64,000 bases of DNA from Onthophagus taurus (GCF_036711975.1 NC_091966.1:19909501-19973500); one strand, 5' to 3'; numbered from the stretch's first letter, positions 13,001 to 24,469 are shown. Notes: a model not told the origin generated them from the letters alone. Translations and numbers: made by a program.

Positions 13001-16000
13001 ATTATCGTTTATCGCAACTCCAATGTAAACACACCCTAAGGCTTTAGTTATTCTTTCTTAACTAAGAAAATTTAAACGAAAAAGCAGCGAATTACATTCT
13101 ATATTCTTTATCAATTGTCATATTTGACTTCCAACAGTTATATTTTCATTATTAATATAATTTTTTACAATGGTGGATGCTACTATCGGCGACAATTTTG
13201 ATTTGGACATTATTACGAAATTTACTTTACCGCCTTTTTGGACTTCAAATCCAGCAGCGTGGTTTACGATTATTGAATCACAATTCGTTTTGTCACGGCT
13301 GCAAAACGATAAAACAAAATATCATTTAGTTCTAACTCATCTTCCAAACGATGTCATCACATTAATTTTAGACGATATTCAAAATCCCCCAGTAGATAAT
13401 TTGTATATGTCACTCAAAAAAATTTTGATTGTCAGACTTTTTTTAGTGAAGAGAGACGTCTCGATGACTTGCTGTCAAATTCTCAAATGGGTGATCAAAA
13501 GCCGTCAGAATGTTATAGATCAATGTTGGCTACTGCCGGCGGTTCACAGGTAGTCAGCAGAGAATTGCTATTGAGGCTTTGGCAAAAAAAAAATCCCGAA
13601 GGTGATATCAGTTGCTTTGTTATCTTCTGGCAAAAATGATGTTGCTGACCTTTTGTCAATTGTGGACAAAATATGGGAAGCTCTGCAACTTTCACCCAAT
13701 TCAACTTCACCCAATCCAACTTACATACCCGAAATTCATAAAATTTCGTCTAATTCCTCTCTCGCGACTCGTTCCCAAGAAGATATAACAGCATCTCTTC
13801 AAAACCTTTCAGTCACTATTCAAGCCTTATCCCAACGACTTTCGTCTCTAGAAGATAAAATGTCTTTAGTAAATTTCAAACGTGATGACAACAATATACC
13901 CCTCCAATGCTGTCGTAGTTGCCATCACTCCAGAAGTAGATCGCGCTCCTCATCCCAACATTCGAGTGGTAGGTCAAATTCCTCTGCGCCTTCTGATATA
14001 TGTTGGTATCACCATAAATTCACAGATAGGGCGGAGAAATGCCAAGGATCTTGGTGTAAATTTTCCACATCGTTCAACAATAAAACAAATAATTTGTCCC
14101 ACCAAAAAAACTAATACCCAGTTTCAATAGAAAACCATCTTTTTCCAAATTCAAAATTTCGCCAAAATGGCAATCCCAATTTTCAATCAATCCTACAAGT
14201 TCACGTCTTTTCATTTTCGACAACCAAAATAATCTAAATTTTTTAATTGACACTGGAGCCGATGTTTCTGTATTACCTTTTAAATTTTATTCAAATCGAA
14301 AACAAGATACCATCGCTTCGCTTTCCGCTGCCAACGGTACAACAATTAAAACCTACGGCAAAAACCAACTAACAGTTTCATTAAATCTAAGAAGGAATTT
14401 TTCTTTCATTGGATTTTTAAAAAGAGTTTAAAATTATTTATTTACTACAACTCTTTACTTAGCTTTGGTTTTATTCATTTCTATAAATTTAAGTTTTTGT
14501 AAAACTTTTCGTATACTGTTTTCAGTAAATATTTGAGAAATGTTCTCCAATGTTATACTTAATTGTCGTATCCACTCACGGCCCAAAATTGGTTTACGGT
14601 CAGTGTCTACTATATATAAATTTAAATTTTTTTGTATGCTTTTATACAATCAACAGGTGCGTAACCAACGACGTCCAACATCTTTTTACACTATGTAATT
14701 AATTTTAAATCAAAATATTATTGAATTGGGAAAGAAATCTTTAAATATTGTATTATTTATAATGTTTACCACTGCACCACTATCTACTTCAAAATCGAGC
14801 ATTTTACGTTGGAATCATAAGCTTATCCCTGTAAATTGTATGTTCTAATCTTACTTGTAATATTTCTTCAATTTGGTTCGTAGACTCTTCTTTTTTGCTC
14901 TTCGGACGAACCTTCCCCAGGTGACCTTTTACCTTACATTTAGAACAAATCGTTTCAATATGTTTACCTTTACTTGCTAAACGTGAAGGACATCCACATC
15001 TGTAACAAGATTTTATTTTTTTAGTTTCACTGTTTGTATTAGGTTTAACAAAATGTTTTTACACTTTTAACAGCTGCAGTTGTAAATGAAACGTTGCTTC
15101 TTTGTAATTGAGCAGCATCTCTTGCCGAAGTTTCCATACTGATAGCTATTTCTAGCCCCCTTTCAATGGTGAGATCCTTAACTTCCAGTAATCGGCTCTG
15201 TATATTCTGATTCCGTAAACCAAAAACAAATTGATTATGAAGTCCTTTTGCCCAACGTTGTAATGACACTAAATAATCTTGGGCACTCTCTCCATCGTTC
15301 TGTTTACGTTGTAAAAACGTAAAGATTTCAGCTATTTCTAATGGCTCGGGATTGTAATGACGTTTCATTCCTTGTATTAATTCATCATATGTTTTATTGC
15401 TTGGATTTACTGGAGATAGTTTATCGCACAATACATCATAAGCATCTGCTCCCATGTAATGTAAAAGATAAGCAGCTTTTTTTCTGCAGGCACTTGGAAT
15501 ACGTTCAAAGCGCTTTCTAAACGCATTAATTAAACGCATTCGAATTTTTTTGTAGTATCATACGTTTCGATCGAAAATACTCATTTTGTATGTGCTTTAA
15601 AGAAAACGAGTGTTTATGGACTCACGGGTAGGTACTTGTACTTGTTTAGGTTAGAATTCCCTCGAACGTATTTTCTTCTTTTATTCTATCTCCTTCTGAA
15701 GTTCTCGCAGTGGATTCTTTTTCTCTCGTCGCCAACTGTTGTGTTTGTAAAATAAACCAACAGGGTGATTTGACAAAATAACTTTATTGCTTCCAATTGT
15801 AACATTTATAACTACATTACATTACATTGCATTGACTATATATCGGGTAGGCGGACCAACCAACCTTGCACCGCGACCCTAAGGATCTATTCTACCCCGA
15901 TAGATATCGTTATCAAATTTCACCGTGCAGTCCAATGCTCTTAACGAATATTAATGTTCGTTAAGAACACCTCGCTCGGCGAAAGGTCATTCAGATCCCT

Positions 16001-19000
16001 TGAGGAGATAAACTGCGACCCAAAAATCGAGAATCTGATACGGTTAACGGCAGGGCAGTGGCATAAAACATGCTCAACCGTCTCTACTTCCTCCGCACAT
16101 AGTTGGCATTCAACATCGTCGGCTAAACCTAACAAGTTGAGGTGTGCTTTTAATCGGCAGTGCCCAGTAAAAACATCCATTAGAATTTTTATGCTACTAC
16201 GGGCAAGTCCTAAAATATTCCCGGGTTTGACAGTGGCGATGTTAATAAACACCTTAGCATGTCTCATTCCAGGAGAACTGGTCCACAGCAGGCGAAGTCT
16301 CTCTTCAGCCCACAGTCCAATCCTATATTTGGCCATCGCAAATGATACCAACTGCTGGTTCCGGCCCCACAAACGCTTCAGCGCTGCCATCTCGTGCTTG
16401 CATTGATAGCACAGTATCAGTGCTTATAATGTCTTTCGCGGCCCATTGGTAGGACATGTCGGAACAGTTTTGAGCGTATTGCTTAAATCTGTAAATGGTT
16501 GTTCTAGCCACTTTCTCTATATGCAAATGCAGAGAAGATAGACCAAGCAGAACCTCCATTGCTAGAGTTGGCGTGTGCCTATCGCACCAGAGATTGCCAA
16601 TCCAGCTACTCGTTGAATTCGTGAAAGTTTACTGATAACTGAAGTCTGTCGGACTTTCCTATACCAGGCTGCTGCTCCGTATGTGATCATAGGTCTAACC
16701 ACAGTCACTTACACCCACTACAGTCTTTCAGGGGTAAGACCCCAATTTTTTCCACAAAGACTGCGACAAGTCCACAAGGATAGTCTAGCTTTGTGCAAAA
16801 CTCCCTGCAAATGTCCATTCCATGACAGGGTTTGTTGACAGGGATTACTCCTAGATATTTGACTTCTTTTGAGAAAGGAATTTCTTCATCTTGGATAGTT
16901 GGGCGGATTAGTCCATCTAACTTTCGTTTCCTGGTGAAGGGCACAACAATTGTCCTTACACCAAACGCAAATGGTATCTAGGGACACCTGGAGGACTTTA
17001 GATATCCTCGGCAAATAGGTTCCTTTGACCATAACGACAATGTCATCAGCATAAGCTTGTATTTCCTCACCAACGGCTTCGACTATCGCAATCAGATCGT
17101 CAACTAGGAGGGATCAAACCAGGGGAGCCACCCCTCCCTGCGGGCAGCCACCTCCCGGCCTGAAGCGTATGGTATCACCGTGGAGTGAAGTAGAAACTAT
17201 TCTACTATCTAGCATATTGCGGATCCAACCCACTATAATTGCTTCCACTCCCCTGTCAAGAGCAGCTCTTTCAAGAGATTGTGGTATTGTGTTGTTGAAC
17301 GCTCCCTCTATATCCAGAAACGCACAAACCAAGATTTCTTTATCCTGCAACGTCCTGGATCTCTACCAACTATGTTGTGTAGAGCCAATTCTGCTGATTT
17401 TCCCGCTTGATAAGCATACTGGTGGCGACTTAGTGGACCAGATACCAATGGCACCGTACGGATATACCGTTCCAGAACTTTTTCAAGGGTTTTCAGCACA
17501 AATGATGTTAGGCTGATGGGTCGAAAGGCATTAGAAGTAGGGACCGAACGGCACGCTTTGGGTATGTAAGATACCGTTACCTTAGTCCATTCTGCCGGCA
17601 CATATTTCCAGGCGACACTCGCTCTGAAAATTTTTACCAAAATTGGCAACAACAAAGACCTCCCCTGCTGTAACAAAGCAGGAAAGATATTGCCTTCTCC
17701 AGGCGATTTGAACGGCTTAAACGTTTGAATTGCCTGGTCCACGGATGTGTAAGTGACGACTTTTCTAGCCACACTCCAATCCGTATTTGAGGGGCGCTTT
17801 GCCTTGCAGGAATAGCCCGCTGTGGCATTATCAGCCCTCATCATCAGGCTTCCTGGGAAGTGAGTCTGCACGAGAGGCTCTAACGAGGCTCTGCTAGAGT
17901 CCGTAAAACTACCGTCAGGCCGCCTAAGTGTGCCCAGGGGTAGTGCCGGATCTCTAGCGAGAATCTTATGAATTCTTGCACTGCTGGGTGTGTCTTTCAC
18001 TCCCTCACAGAACCTCCTCCAAGACTCTCTTTTTGCCTTACGATTAATAACTAACAGATGTTACTAACGTATGTTGTTCGCCTAATGTACGCTTCTTTTT
18101 TACAACATTTCGTTTCCAGGATTCTGGGTGTCATATCCTTTTCTTCCCTTTAACCATAGGGTTGCTCTCTTCAGTATTAACCTATTTTTTTGGGAGATAT
18201 TCAATAACATGCATTCAGTATATAACTGATAACCACTTACCCTGCTTGCGAAAAGCCAACATCATTATTGTTCATATGTTCATTGTCGCTACTAGATGAT
18301 TCAATTTCTGTCTCGGGAATATAGCCGCTTTTTACGAATCCTCGAAGGGTTCGCCAGGTTCACTGTCACTGTCTATTTTGTTCAACTTTAATCTACTGCA
18401 ACAACCACATCGTAACCGCATGGAGAAAATACCAGGTGGCTCCTGGAGCTACCCCATTTTTGCACCGAAACAACACAACAGGTAGCTCCTTTCAACGTTC
18501 TGCAGTCGTATTAAGCTGTGGAACTGCCTGGTTCTTGCACGAATCTGTTGAGCATAGTTTTTGAACACCAAAATCAATGAAAAAGTCAAATTCCCCCAAA
18601 AGTGGAGCTACCTGGTTTTTGCACCCAGCCCTTCAATTTTTAAAAATGTCGCGGAAATGATTTTTTGAATATTTCTTTTTTAATATATATTTGTAATTTT
18701 TTCTTTAAAGTGTCTTTCATCAAACGAAACCCACTACACAGCGGCGGTAATTGAGTACAACTTCTCAAATTCAAACTCAAACCAAAACCAAACCTCTGAA
18801 GATCGCACCAATGAAATAATAAACGACTTCGTAAATTTAATCGCATCGGAATCTTCAAAATCATTCGATATAATCGTCCTTCCAGAATCCGTAATCACCA
18901 ACGGAATCCGTACTCGCCAAGATTTAATCGATCTCTCCCCCTTAATCGCAACAGGAAACAACCCGTGTAATAACCCAAAATTATTCCCGGATTATTACCG

Positions 19001-20419
19001 AACGTTATCATGTTCGGCTGCAAACTTTAACACCTACATTGTTGCAAACGTTGTCGAAAAATCTTTATGTGAACGCGAACCTTGTGCTTCGGATGGATAC
19101 GATTTATACAATACTAACGTGGTGTTCGATCGAGCCGGAATTGTGGCGGCTAGATACCGGAAGTTTCATCTTTTTGGTGAATATCAGAAAAATGTTACGG
19201 AAGAAGTTGATTTAACCACTTTTAAAACCGATTTTGGGATTAATTTTGGAACTTTTATTTGTTTTGATATTTTATTCGAGGAGCCAAGTTTATGGTTAAC
19301 TAGAAATGGGACGAAACATTTGGCGTTTCCGTCGATGTGGTTTTCAGAAGCCCCATTTTTAACCGGTATTAATTAATTAATTTAATTATTGTTGATATAA
19401 TTTCCAATTTTTGTAGCATTGCAAGTTCAAAATATGTTTGCTGTGACCACTAACAGTGTTTTATTGGCTTCCGGAGCGAATTATCCTGCAATTGGTAGCG
19501 GAGGATCAGGTTTTTACATTGGTATAAATATATATATATATCTATGTATATAAATTAACAGAAAAATTCTTAATTAATATTTATTATCTTAATAGGTATT
19601 GAAGGCCCCAAAAACATTGGAATCGTCTCCGAAGATGGAAATAAAATCTTTATTGCCGACCTCCCTAAAGATTTAAATGGTAATTTCCCAAGAAACACTC
19701 AAAACAACCAAAGAAAAAAATCTGTGGAGGAAATCGATCAAGTTGCGAAAAGCTTGGATGGATTTTATTTAAAAAGGGATCAATTAGATGGTAATACACC
19801 CTTTTAATACATCTTAATCATCTTTTAATTATTACTGTTTCAGTTTATACAACACATTTAATAACGGAAAATATCAACTCGACATATTGCCACGAAGATT
19901 TCTGCTGCAAATTCATCGTCGAGTTTACAAAAACTGGGAATTCTTTAAAAAGTTATTATTATAGAATATTTATTTATTCCGGCGTTCGAACTTTCGATGG
20001 AGTTTACAACGGAGGCGTTGAAGTTTGCGCTGTTAGTTTTTGTAGCGATACTTCTTTGGAATCTTGTGGAAGACGGTGAATAATTCCCACTTTCTTATCA
20101 TTAAGGCATTATTAAACGAATTTTTTGCCTATATTTTAGGATAATTCCGTACGAAGACATCGAATGGAACTTGATTTTCAAAAGTATTGAAATAACCGGT
20201 AGTTTTGATGATTCGAAACGGAAGCAACAATATCCTAATAGCTTATTAAGCGATTTGGAGCCTTTAGAAACCGTTGAATACGCTTGGGAAAGAAGTGATG
20301 AAGCAAACTTGTTGAGTAATGGAAAAATTGAACGGAAAATTAAATTATTGAGTTCTCAAGAACGATTATTGACGTTTGGAATTTATGGACGGGATTTTAC
20401 CAGAGATAGTGCCCCTTGA
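10066..20419 (+). CDS. Vanin-like (biotinidase/pantetheinase family) secreted amidohydrolase, six exons
   Basis: Proposed exons: 10066-10113, 18711-19365, 19417-19521, 19596-19790, 19844-20075 and 20140-20419, all GT-AG. They join to 504 aa with intron phases 0,1,1,1,2. Exon 1 encodes a signal peptide (MIVCRLFFIFVVFIQT). Exon 2 carries the nitrilase-fold triad: Glu75 in IIVLPES, Lys167 in ARYRKFHLFGE and Cys200 in GTFICFDILFEEP. This order and spacing match vertebrate vanins and biotinidase. The C-terminal part is cysteine-rich (CHEDFCCKF, CSDTSLESC), as in the vanin C-terminal domain. Known family role: hydrolysis of amide bonds of pantetheine or biocytin, at the cell surface or secreted; the substrate here is unknown. 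The long intron 1 (8.6 kb) is full of TEs. Exon 1 assignment is inference from the signal peptide, donor, phase and TATA box. Exons 2-6 are firm. Confidence 0.85.
10955..11420. repeat. Hairpin element flanked by ~100-bp direct repeats
   Basis: Arms at about 11040-11140 and 11150-11260 are reverse complements (e.g. 'aaaattatttttacacgaaag'-type and 'taacaaaacttgagtgaat'). Direct repeats of ~100 bp ('gtcaaaaatgtgac...atatcatgtgtgatttattc') flank it at 10935-11030 and 11320-11420. The left arm alone recurs at 12402-12495 with ~97% identity. It lies in intron 1 of the vanin-like gene and is non-coding. Confidence 0.6.
11418..11635. repeat. Two-copy tandem repeat, ~106-bp unit
   Basis: The unit 'tcagttgaaaaacctaggta' ... 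'tattggagtgcattaatc' occurs twice head-to-tail with only a few differences. Nothing coding. It lies in intron 1 of the vanin-like gene. Confidence 0.75.
11703..12390 (-). pseudogene. Ty3/gypsy retrotransposon integrase fragment
   Basis: The minus strand has a broken integrase core: near 12200-12290 'FDTPKVVKSNNGPQY', which is the second catalytic Asp region with D changed to N. Then 'SSPKYPKSNGLTKRAIQTVK' (usual catalytic Glu position changed to Thr in NGLTKRA) and 'PLKCGVSPAQLIFARNL' follow at 11887-12198. The C-terminal tail continues to 11703. Catalytic residues are altered and frames shifted, so it is non-functional. The tail sequence at 11678-11726 recurs at 14412-14460, tying it to the minus-strand gag-pro fragment below. 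Confidence 0.75.
12584..13036. mobile_element. MITE with ~95-bp TIRs and TAA target-site duplication (PIF/Harbinger-type)
   Basis: The left end GGGTGCGTTTACGTTGGAG and right end CTCCAATGTAAACACACCC are reverse complements. The inverted match continues through 'gcaaaacaacgaaattgttg' and 'catagttttatatgcagg'. TAA sits immediately outside both ends (12581-12583 and 13037-13039), a 3-bp TWA duplication typical of PIF/Harbinger. The interior has repeated 'cgataagag' words and no transposase. Inserted in intron 1 of the vanin-like gene. Confidence 0.8.
13170..14410 (+). pseudogene. Ty3/gypsy-like gag and protease fragment
   Basis: The 5' part (13170-13553) has a gag start ('FTLPPFWTSNPAAWFTIIES', 'YHLVLTHLPNDV'). 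After a frameshift it continues at 13602-14114 ('ALLSSGKNDVADLLSIVDKI', then a serine-rich tail). It ends with a nucleocapsid-like 'CWYHHKFTDRAEKC' followed by W-C. A further frame at ~14200-14400 has an aspartic protease core 'FLIDTGADVSVLP'. RT and everything downstream are missing; the sequence breaks at ~14410. It lies inside intron 1 of the vanin-like gene. Confidence 0.8.
14455..15539 (-). pseudogene. Ty3/gypsy gag-protease fragment, internally deleted
   Basis: Gag (15045-15539) contains a retrotransposon gag domain ('RKKAAYLLHYMGADAYDVLC', 'ELIQGMKRHYNPEPLEIAEI', 'FTFLQRKQNDGESAQDYLVS'). Zinc-knuckle-like cysteines follow near 14880-15040 (CYRCGCPSR ... CSKCKVKGHLGK). Then come protease remnants (DFEVDSGAVVN, and 'DTDRKPILGREWI' at 14455-14649). 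RT, RNase H and integrase are missing: the protease end is followed directly by the ~49-bp 3' segment also found after the integrase at 11678-11726. This suggests an internal deletion of one family. Confidence 0.75.
15725..15860 (-). other. Gypsy 5' LTR end and primer-binding site
   Basis: On the minus strand an AATAAA-containing R/U5-like segment ends '...ACAACAGT' and is followed by TGGCGACGAGAG, a typical gypsy tRNA primer-binding start. The gag ATG lies ~190 bp downstream. A TATATA at ~15838 could be the LTR TATA. The U3 is cut off by the neighbouring non-LTR element. Confidence 0.55.
15941..18055 (-). pseudogene. Non-LTR retrotransposon ORF2 (RT to C-terminal domain), I/R1/LOA-like group
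   Basis: On the minus strand, RT fingers and palm lie at 17308-18000 ('KSPGEGNIFPALLQQ', 'VPAEWTKVTVSYIPK', 'NAFRPISLTSFVLKTLEKVL', 'HQYAYQAGKSAE'). They continue at 17114-17350 with 'CAFLDIEGAFNNT' (motif A) and 'GGGCPQGGVAPL' (motif B). A YADD-type stretch is frameshifted near 17040 ('EIQAYADDIVVMV'). Then follow the thumb ('RKRKLDGLI ... VKYLGVI'), 'MEVLLGLSSLHLHIEKVART', and a C-terminal zinc-like tail 'CQLCAEEVETVEHVLCHCP' (15941-16390). Frameshifts separate the parts. It lies in intron 1 of the vanin-like gene, antisense to it. Confidence 0.8.
18056..18710. other. End of vanin intron 1, unidentified repeat
   Basis: Contains recurring phrases such as 'agctacc' with 'tttttgcacc' (18430-18630) that look like old repeat units, then a T-rich stretch ending in the splice acceptor at 18709-18710. 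No coding region recognised. Confidence 0.4.
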
Positions 20420-20465
20420 GAATTGATAATTAGCAGATTAAGATTATTGTATTGGAATGTTACTG

Positions 20466-20471
20466 AATAAA
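20466..20471 (+). terminator. Polyadenylation signal of the vanin-like gene
   Basis: AATAAA lies 47 bp after the stop codon of the vanin-like gene. Confidence 0.65.
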
Positions 20472-20599
20472 GCACAGTCGATATAGTATTTATATCACAT
20501 CATTAACTAGAACTTTCGAGTTAAGTCGTGCGTCTTTTGAAAAAGTGACGAAAACTGTAAAAATGTTGACCATAAATACATAAAAAGATTTAATTGTCA

Positions 20600-20900
20600 A
20601 CTAAGTTGTTTTTGTCAAATATGGGTGGAGGAGGTTCTTTGAGTTTACTAGCATCTTCCATGCGAGCCTGAATTCTCAGTCGTCTTCTCTATTCATGTTA
20701 TTCCCATGAATCTCTATCGCCTCTCTCGTCATTCTTTGGAAGTAATGTTCGGTTTTTGCTAGCACTTTAGTTTTGTCGAACTCCGTGGTGGGTCCTCGTT
20801 TGTGGCAATGCTCCGCGACTACAGATTGTTGGATTTTATTCAGTCGGACGACCCTCTGGTAACGTAATACTTCCCGCAATTGCACGATAGCCGATAGACA
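20600..20900 (-). pseudogene. Penelope-like element, 3' end with GIY-YIG endonuclease tail
   Basis: The minus-strand peptide contains 'QQSVVAEHCHKRGPTTEFDK', 'TKVLAKTEHYFQRMTREAIE' and 'IHGNNMNREDD'. This is the C-terminal part of the GIY-YIG domain of Penelope-like elements (S.vaeHc...gH ... T+vl......R..REaiEI....n..nRe.g). Preceding 'YRLSCNCGKYYVTRG' resembles the GIY core in a shifted frame. Only the 3' end is present. It lies just downstream of the vanin-like gene. Confidence 0.7.
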
Positions 20901-21147
20901 GTTGTCATCCCAGCCATAAATTGTTCAATGCTCAATCATTAGTACTGTGCTAGATGTTTCTGCAATTAGTTTTTTCCTTTTTTTACCCTTTGGCTGAGGG
21001 TGGGTTTGAGATGAGGATGGTGATGATACAGTTGGCAATATGCCAGCCGTTTGTAGACTAACATCAGGAATTAATAATGTGCTAGTCGAGTGTTGATCGT
21101 CAGATGACTGAGCAAATCATAAGGAAATTTACATTCCCTTACAGTCG

Positions 21148-22473
21148 GGCTCCATGTCCCCAGCCCCCCCACATCAGCATATCTAAATTTTGCAAACGCC
21201 ATTTGTTTGTGCTACGTTTGTGCTCGTTTGTGCCGCAAACGAGACGATTTGTGCTGCTTTGGTTCGTGAGATATTTGCGTTTTTTGTAGGTGGGGCTGGA
21301 GACATGCCAGCCCCCCCACTATCGAATTTAAAATTTCTTTTCATGGTAATCGTTTAAGCTGTTTTGTGCCGTAAACGCGGTCGTTTGTGCTGCTTTCGTT
21401 CGTGAGATATTCGAGTTTTTTGTAGGTGGGGCTGGAGACATGGAAGTAAAATTGTTCCCTATGCCGCCCCTGTTGTACTGACATAAAAATGTCTTAATAG
21501 TTTTCGTTTGTGCTGGTTTGTGCCGCAAACGCCAAGATTTGTGCTATTACGGTAGGCCAGATAGTAATTTTTTTCGTATTGGGTGTGCACGGGAGACGTC
21601 CCCGTTGTACTGATATAAAAATTTCCTAATAGTTTTCGTTTCTGCTTGGTTTATGCTAGTTTGTGCCGCAAATGCAAAAATATGTACTATTAAGGTACGC
21701 CAGATATTAATTTATTTCTTATTAGGGGTGCGCGGAAATCGCCCCCGTTGCACTGACATAATATGGCCCACAATTCTTAAGAAGAAAGCAGTTTAAAAAC
21801 TTCCAGTTAAAGAATTCTACTCTAGCATCTGAAGTTTTTAAATAAAATAGGTCAAAATCATTAATTAAGAACTGGCGATTTTTTTAAAAATATTATTGTA
21901 GTAGGGTTATTTAATAAGGTCCATTGAAGCGGCTGTTTAACAGTGGGTTCTTTTGGAAAAACTCATTGGTGAGTCAAATTTTGTTTTTCTACTTTTTCAT
22001 ACACAATTTTATTACGGTTTGAAATTAAGTGGACCTTATTTGCCGCAGGTACCTTACATTTTGCAATTAACTTTATTTGACGTATACGATGGTTAGTACG
22101 TTGTTACACATTTTCTTTTTAATTGATGAGCTTTTGTTGTTTAAATCATCGTACTTTTGCCAAATACAATTTTTGTGATAATAAGACACGAAATGTCCAA
22201 CACTTTTGGCTGATACACCTCCAAAATAGTCTACTAGACCCTTCAAATGGTAGCTGATATTTTCCAGTACTATAACTTTCGGAAAAATTTCAAAAGAAAC
22301 TTTTATGTCAGTACAACGGGGGCGATCTCTCCGCACATACAAAAAACGCAAATCTCTCATGAACCATAGCAGCATTAATCGTCTCGTTTGCGGCACAAAC
22401 GAGCACAAACGTAGCACAAACAAATGGCGTTTTCACATTTTAGATATGCTGAGGTGGGGGGGCTGGGGACATA
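21148..22473. mobile_element. Fold-back element with ~150-bp TIRs and internal diverged tandem units
   Basis: The left arm (21148-21300) and right arm (22305-22473) are reverse complements of each other. They share 'ctccatgtccccagcccccc', 'gccatttgtttgtgctacgt' and 'gtttgtgccgcaaacgagac'. From 21190 to 21770 there are about four diverged direct units of ~130-150 bp. Each carries 'gtttgtgc(t)...gtttgtgccgcaaacg' and a phrase such as 'cccgttgtactgacataaaa'. No transposase is present. The family is not recognised. Confidence 0.7.
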
Positions 22474-23630
22474 GAGCCTACAAGTCGATTAGTTTTCCGT
22501 TATCCATTTGTTTTATCATTATCCAGAAAGGAAAAACATGTCTGCACGGTTCTGATGCTTTTTCATACTGGCCGGAAAACACCAACAGACATGTAAGGAC
22601 ATGAACCGTGCAGACAAAATATTCTTTCCGCCAATGCTGGCCGAATACGGTCCGTGTCTACGCAGTTGTGTCACGACAGATGTAAACACGTTGATACCCA
22701 CTGCATGGAAGAATATTATTAGACTTATTTTCTCTTTATCACTTTAGCCATTAAATTTTTCATCGCAAGTCTCTGCAAGAAGCAGTTGCCGAGATAGAGT
22801 ACTTTGCACGCTTATTTGGTCACCCTGTACGTTAAATAATGTACCAACTAGTTCATTGACCAACTTGAAGTTTGTTGTATCTATGAATACCTTACATTGA
22901 TTTTCTTAAACAAACTTTATTGAACCAATAAGATCATACATTTCAACTATGTGCCCGATTATTGTGCTAATAAAGCTTCTTCGTAGTATCAATTAACGAT
23001 GTTCGTTGAGGCAACGAACTCAAAAGGATGATACAAAAGATGATTCTTAAGATGTGGACTATAGGAATTGTCACTCTCATGTTTACAAAAATATGATGCC
23101 ACAAATTTGTATAGGTTCTTTAGAATATTGTAAATGCTACAAATCATCTTCTAATTGTTGGACTCATTTGCCAATGTACAAGAATGATTTTTGGGAAATT
23201 TTAATAATAAACTTTGTCGTGACTTTCTTTCCATTTATGGACCTGCACCAGTTTTTGGGTGGGCAAAAAAATATCCGTGAAGAGCACGCAAAGTTGCTGA
23301 ATAATTACCTGGCATTATAATAATAAATTCAATTAATTTGTGAAGAAATGCATGAATAAAGTGTTCCTATATAAAACCCACCTTCATCAACATCGGCATT
23401 CACGCGTACTCGATCAATAACTTTGTGTATGCCTTTTTCTATTACATGACTTTTATCGCTCAGAAAGTCAATAATTATGTCCTGTCATAATAAATAGGTA
23501 CTATAGAATGGTGGGGTACTGAATGGAAGAGGTGAAAAGGAGAAGATAGGAGGGGATTCAGTTGTGGAGACAACTGGAGGGCATAGAACAACCAATAACC
23601 AGTCAACAATTTAAAAATTTTATGGAGTTC
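22474..23630. other. Unassigned intergenic stretch
   Basis: Short inverted matches lie at 22540-22610 (cacggttc/gaaccgtg with 'gacatgt'). An 88-codon ORF at 23054-23320 (+) lacks recognisable domains. Nothing else is supported. Confidence 0.35.
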
Positions 23631-23639
23631 GTTACATCA

Positions 23640-24365
23640 TTACCAATAGAATTGACTATTTTTATGTTTCTAATAAAATCCTTCATTTCGTTTAAAAAGT
23701 CGTCATCTTCTCCTTATATGTTTTAGAATTTAAAATATCAAACAATTTATTGAATTTTTCAGTTACTTCAATTGTCCCAATACATTCGTTCGAAATTACA
23801 TTTAAAGATACATAAAGCTCTAAAGCACTTGCGACAATGTGGCTAATAACTTAGGCAGCAAGTTTTACTTTCATTTTTTGAAAGTTTGTGGAATTTATAC
23901 GTGATTGTGTTAACTTGGGCCCTAATTTATTTCTTTGTAATGAATCCCTTTCATAGAAATTTTCTATGAAACTCCAGAAAGTTTTTTCCCATCAAATACA
24001 AAATGGTGTTTTAATATTATTTCTAGTTGCTTTCAAGAGGTGTGGGGTATCAAAAATAAACGGTATTTCTTGTCGATTTAGTAAAATATAAGGTTATTCT
24101 GGTGGTATTTTGAAATTGTCATAATACATCTTACTTGCAGGCCTACATTCGTCAAATTATTAACACATTTTTGGATTGTCTCTTGAAGGAACGTTGCTGT
24201 GCAAGATGATTTTATAAAAAAATATCCTAGGGGCAGTTTCCAGTTGCTATGAATACCTCTTGTCATGAAGACATTAGCGTTACGTGCTGAATAATTTTCT
24301 GTATTATTATCTCCTAAACTCTCTACTACCCCAACAACCTCATTACTAAAGAATTTGTGGCTCTA
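23640..24365 (-). pseudogene. P-element/THAP9-like transposase fragment, copy A
   Basis: The minus strand encodes 'VFMTRGIHSNWKLPLGYFF', 'TFLQETIQKCVNNLTNVGLQ', then in shifted frames 'FIFDTPHLLKATRNNIK', 'FWSFIENFYERDS', 'KLGPKLTQSRINSTNFQKMK' and 'VISHIVASALELYVSLN', then 'EKFNKLFDILNSK'. This order matches the core of P-element/THAP9 transposases (VFMvRGl.snWKqPigYf ... FDtPHLlKatRNNl). The N-terminal THAP finger is absent. Stops and frameshifts make it a fossil. Copy B is at 27600-28215. Confidence 0.75.
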
Positions 24366-24469
24366 TATTTAACTCTTTGTGAACCATGTCAAAAAAAATT
24401 AAGTGTACCAACGAAAGGGCTACTGGTTAAGCCTATAGAAAGTAGCGAATTTAACTCACGATGCCAAGT

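Noticed and set aside
23054..23320. 88-codon plus ORF as a gene
   Set aside because: No recognisable motif and no splice or promoter support; surrounding sequence is TE-rich.
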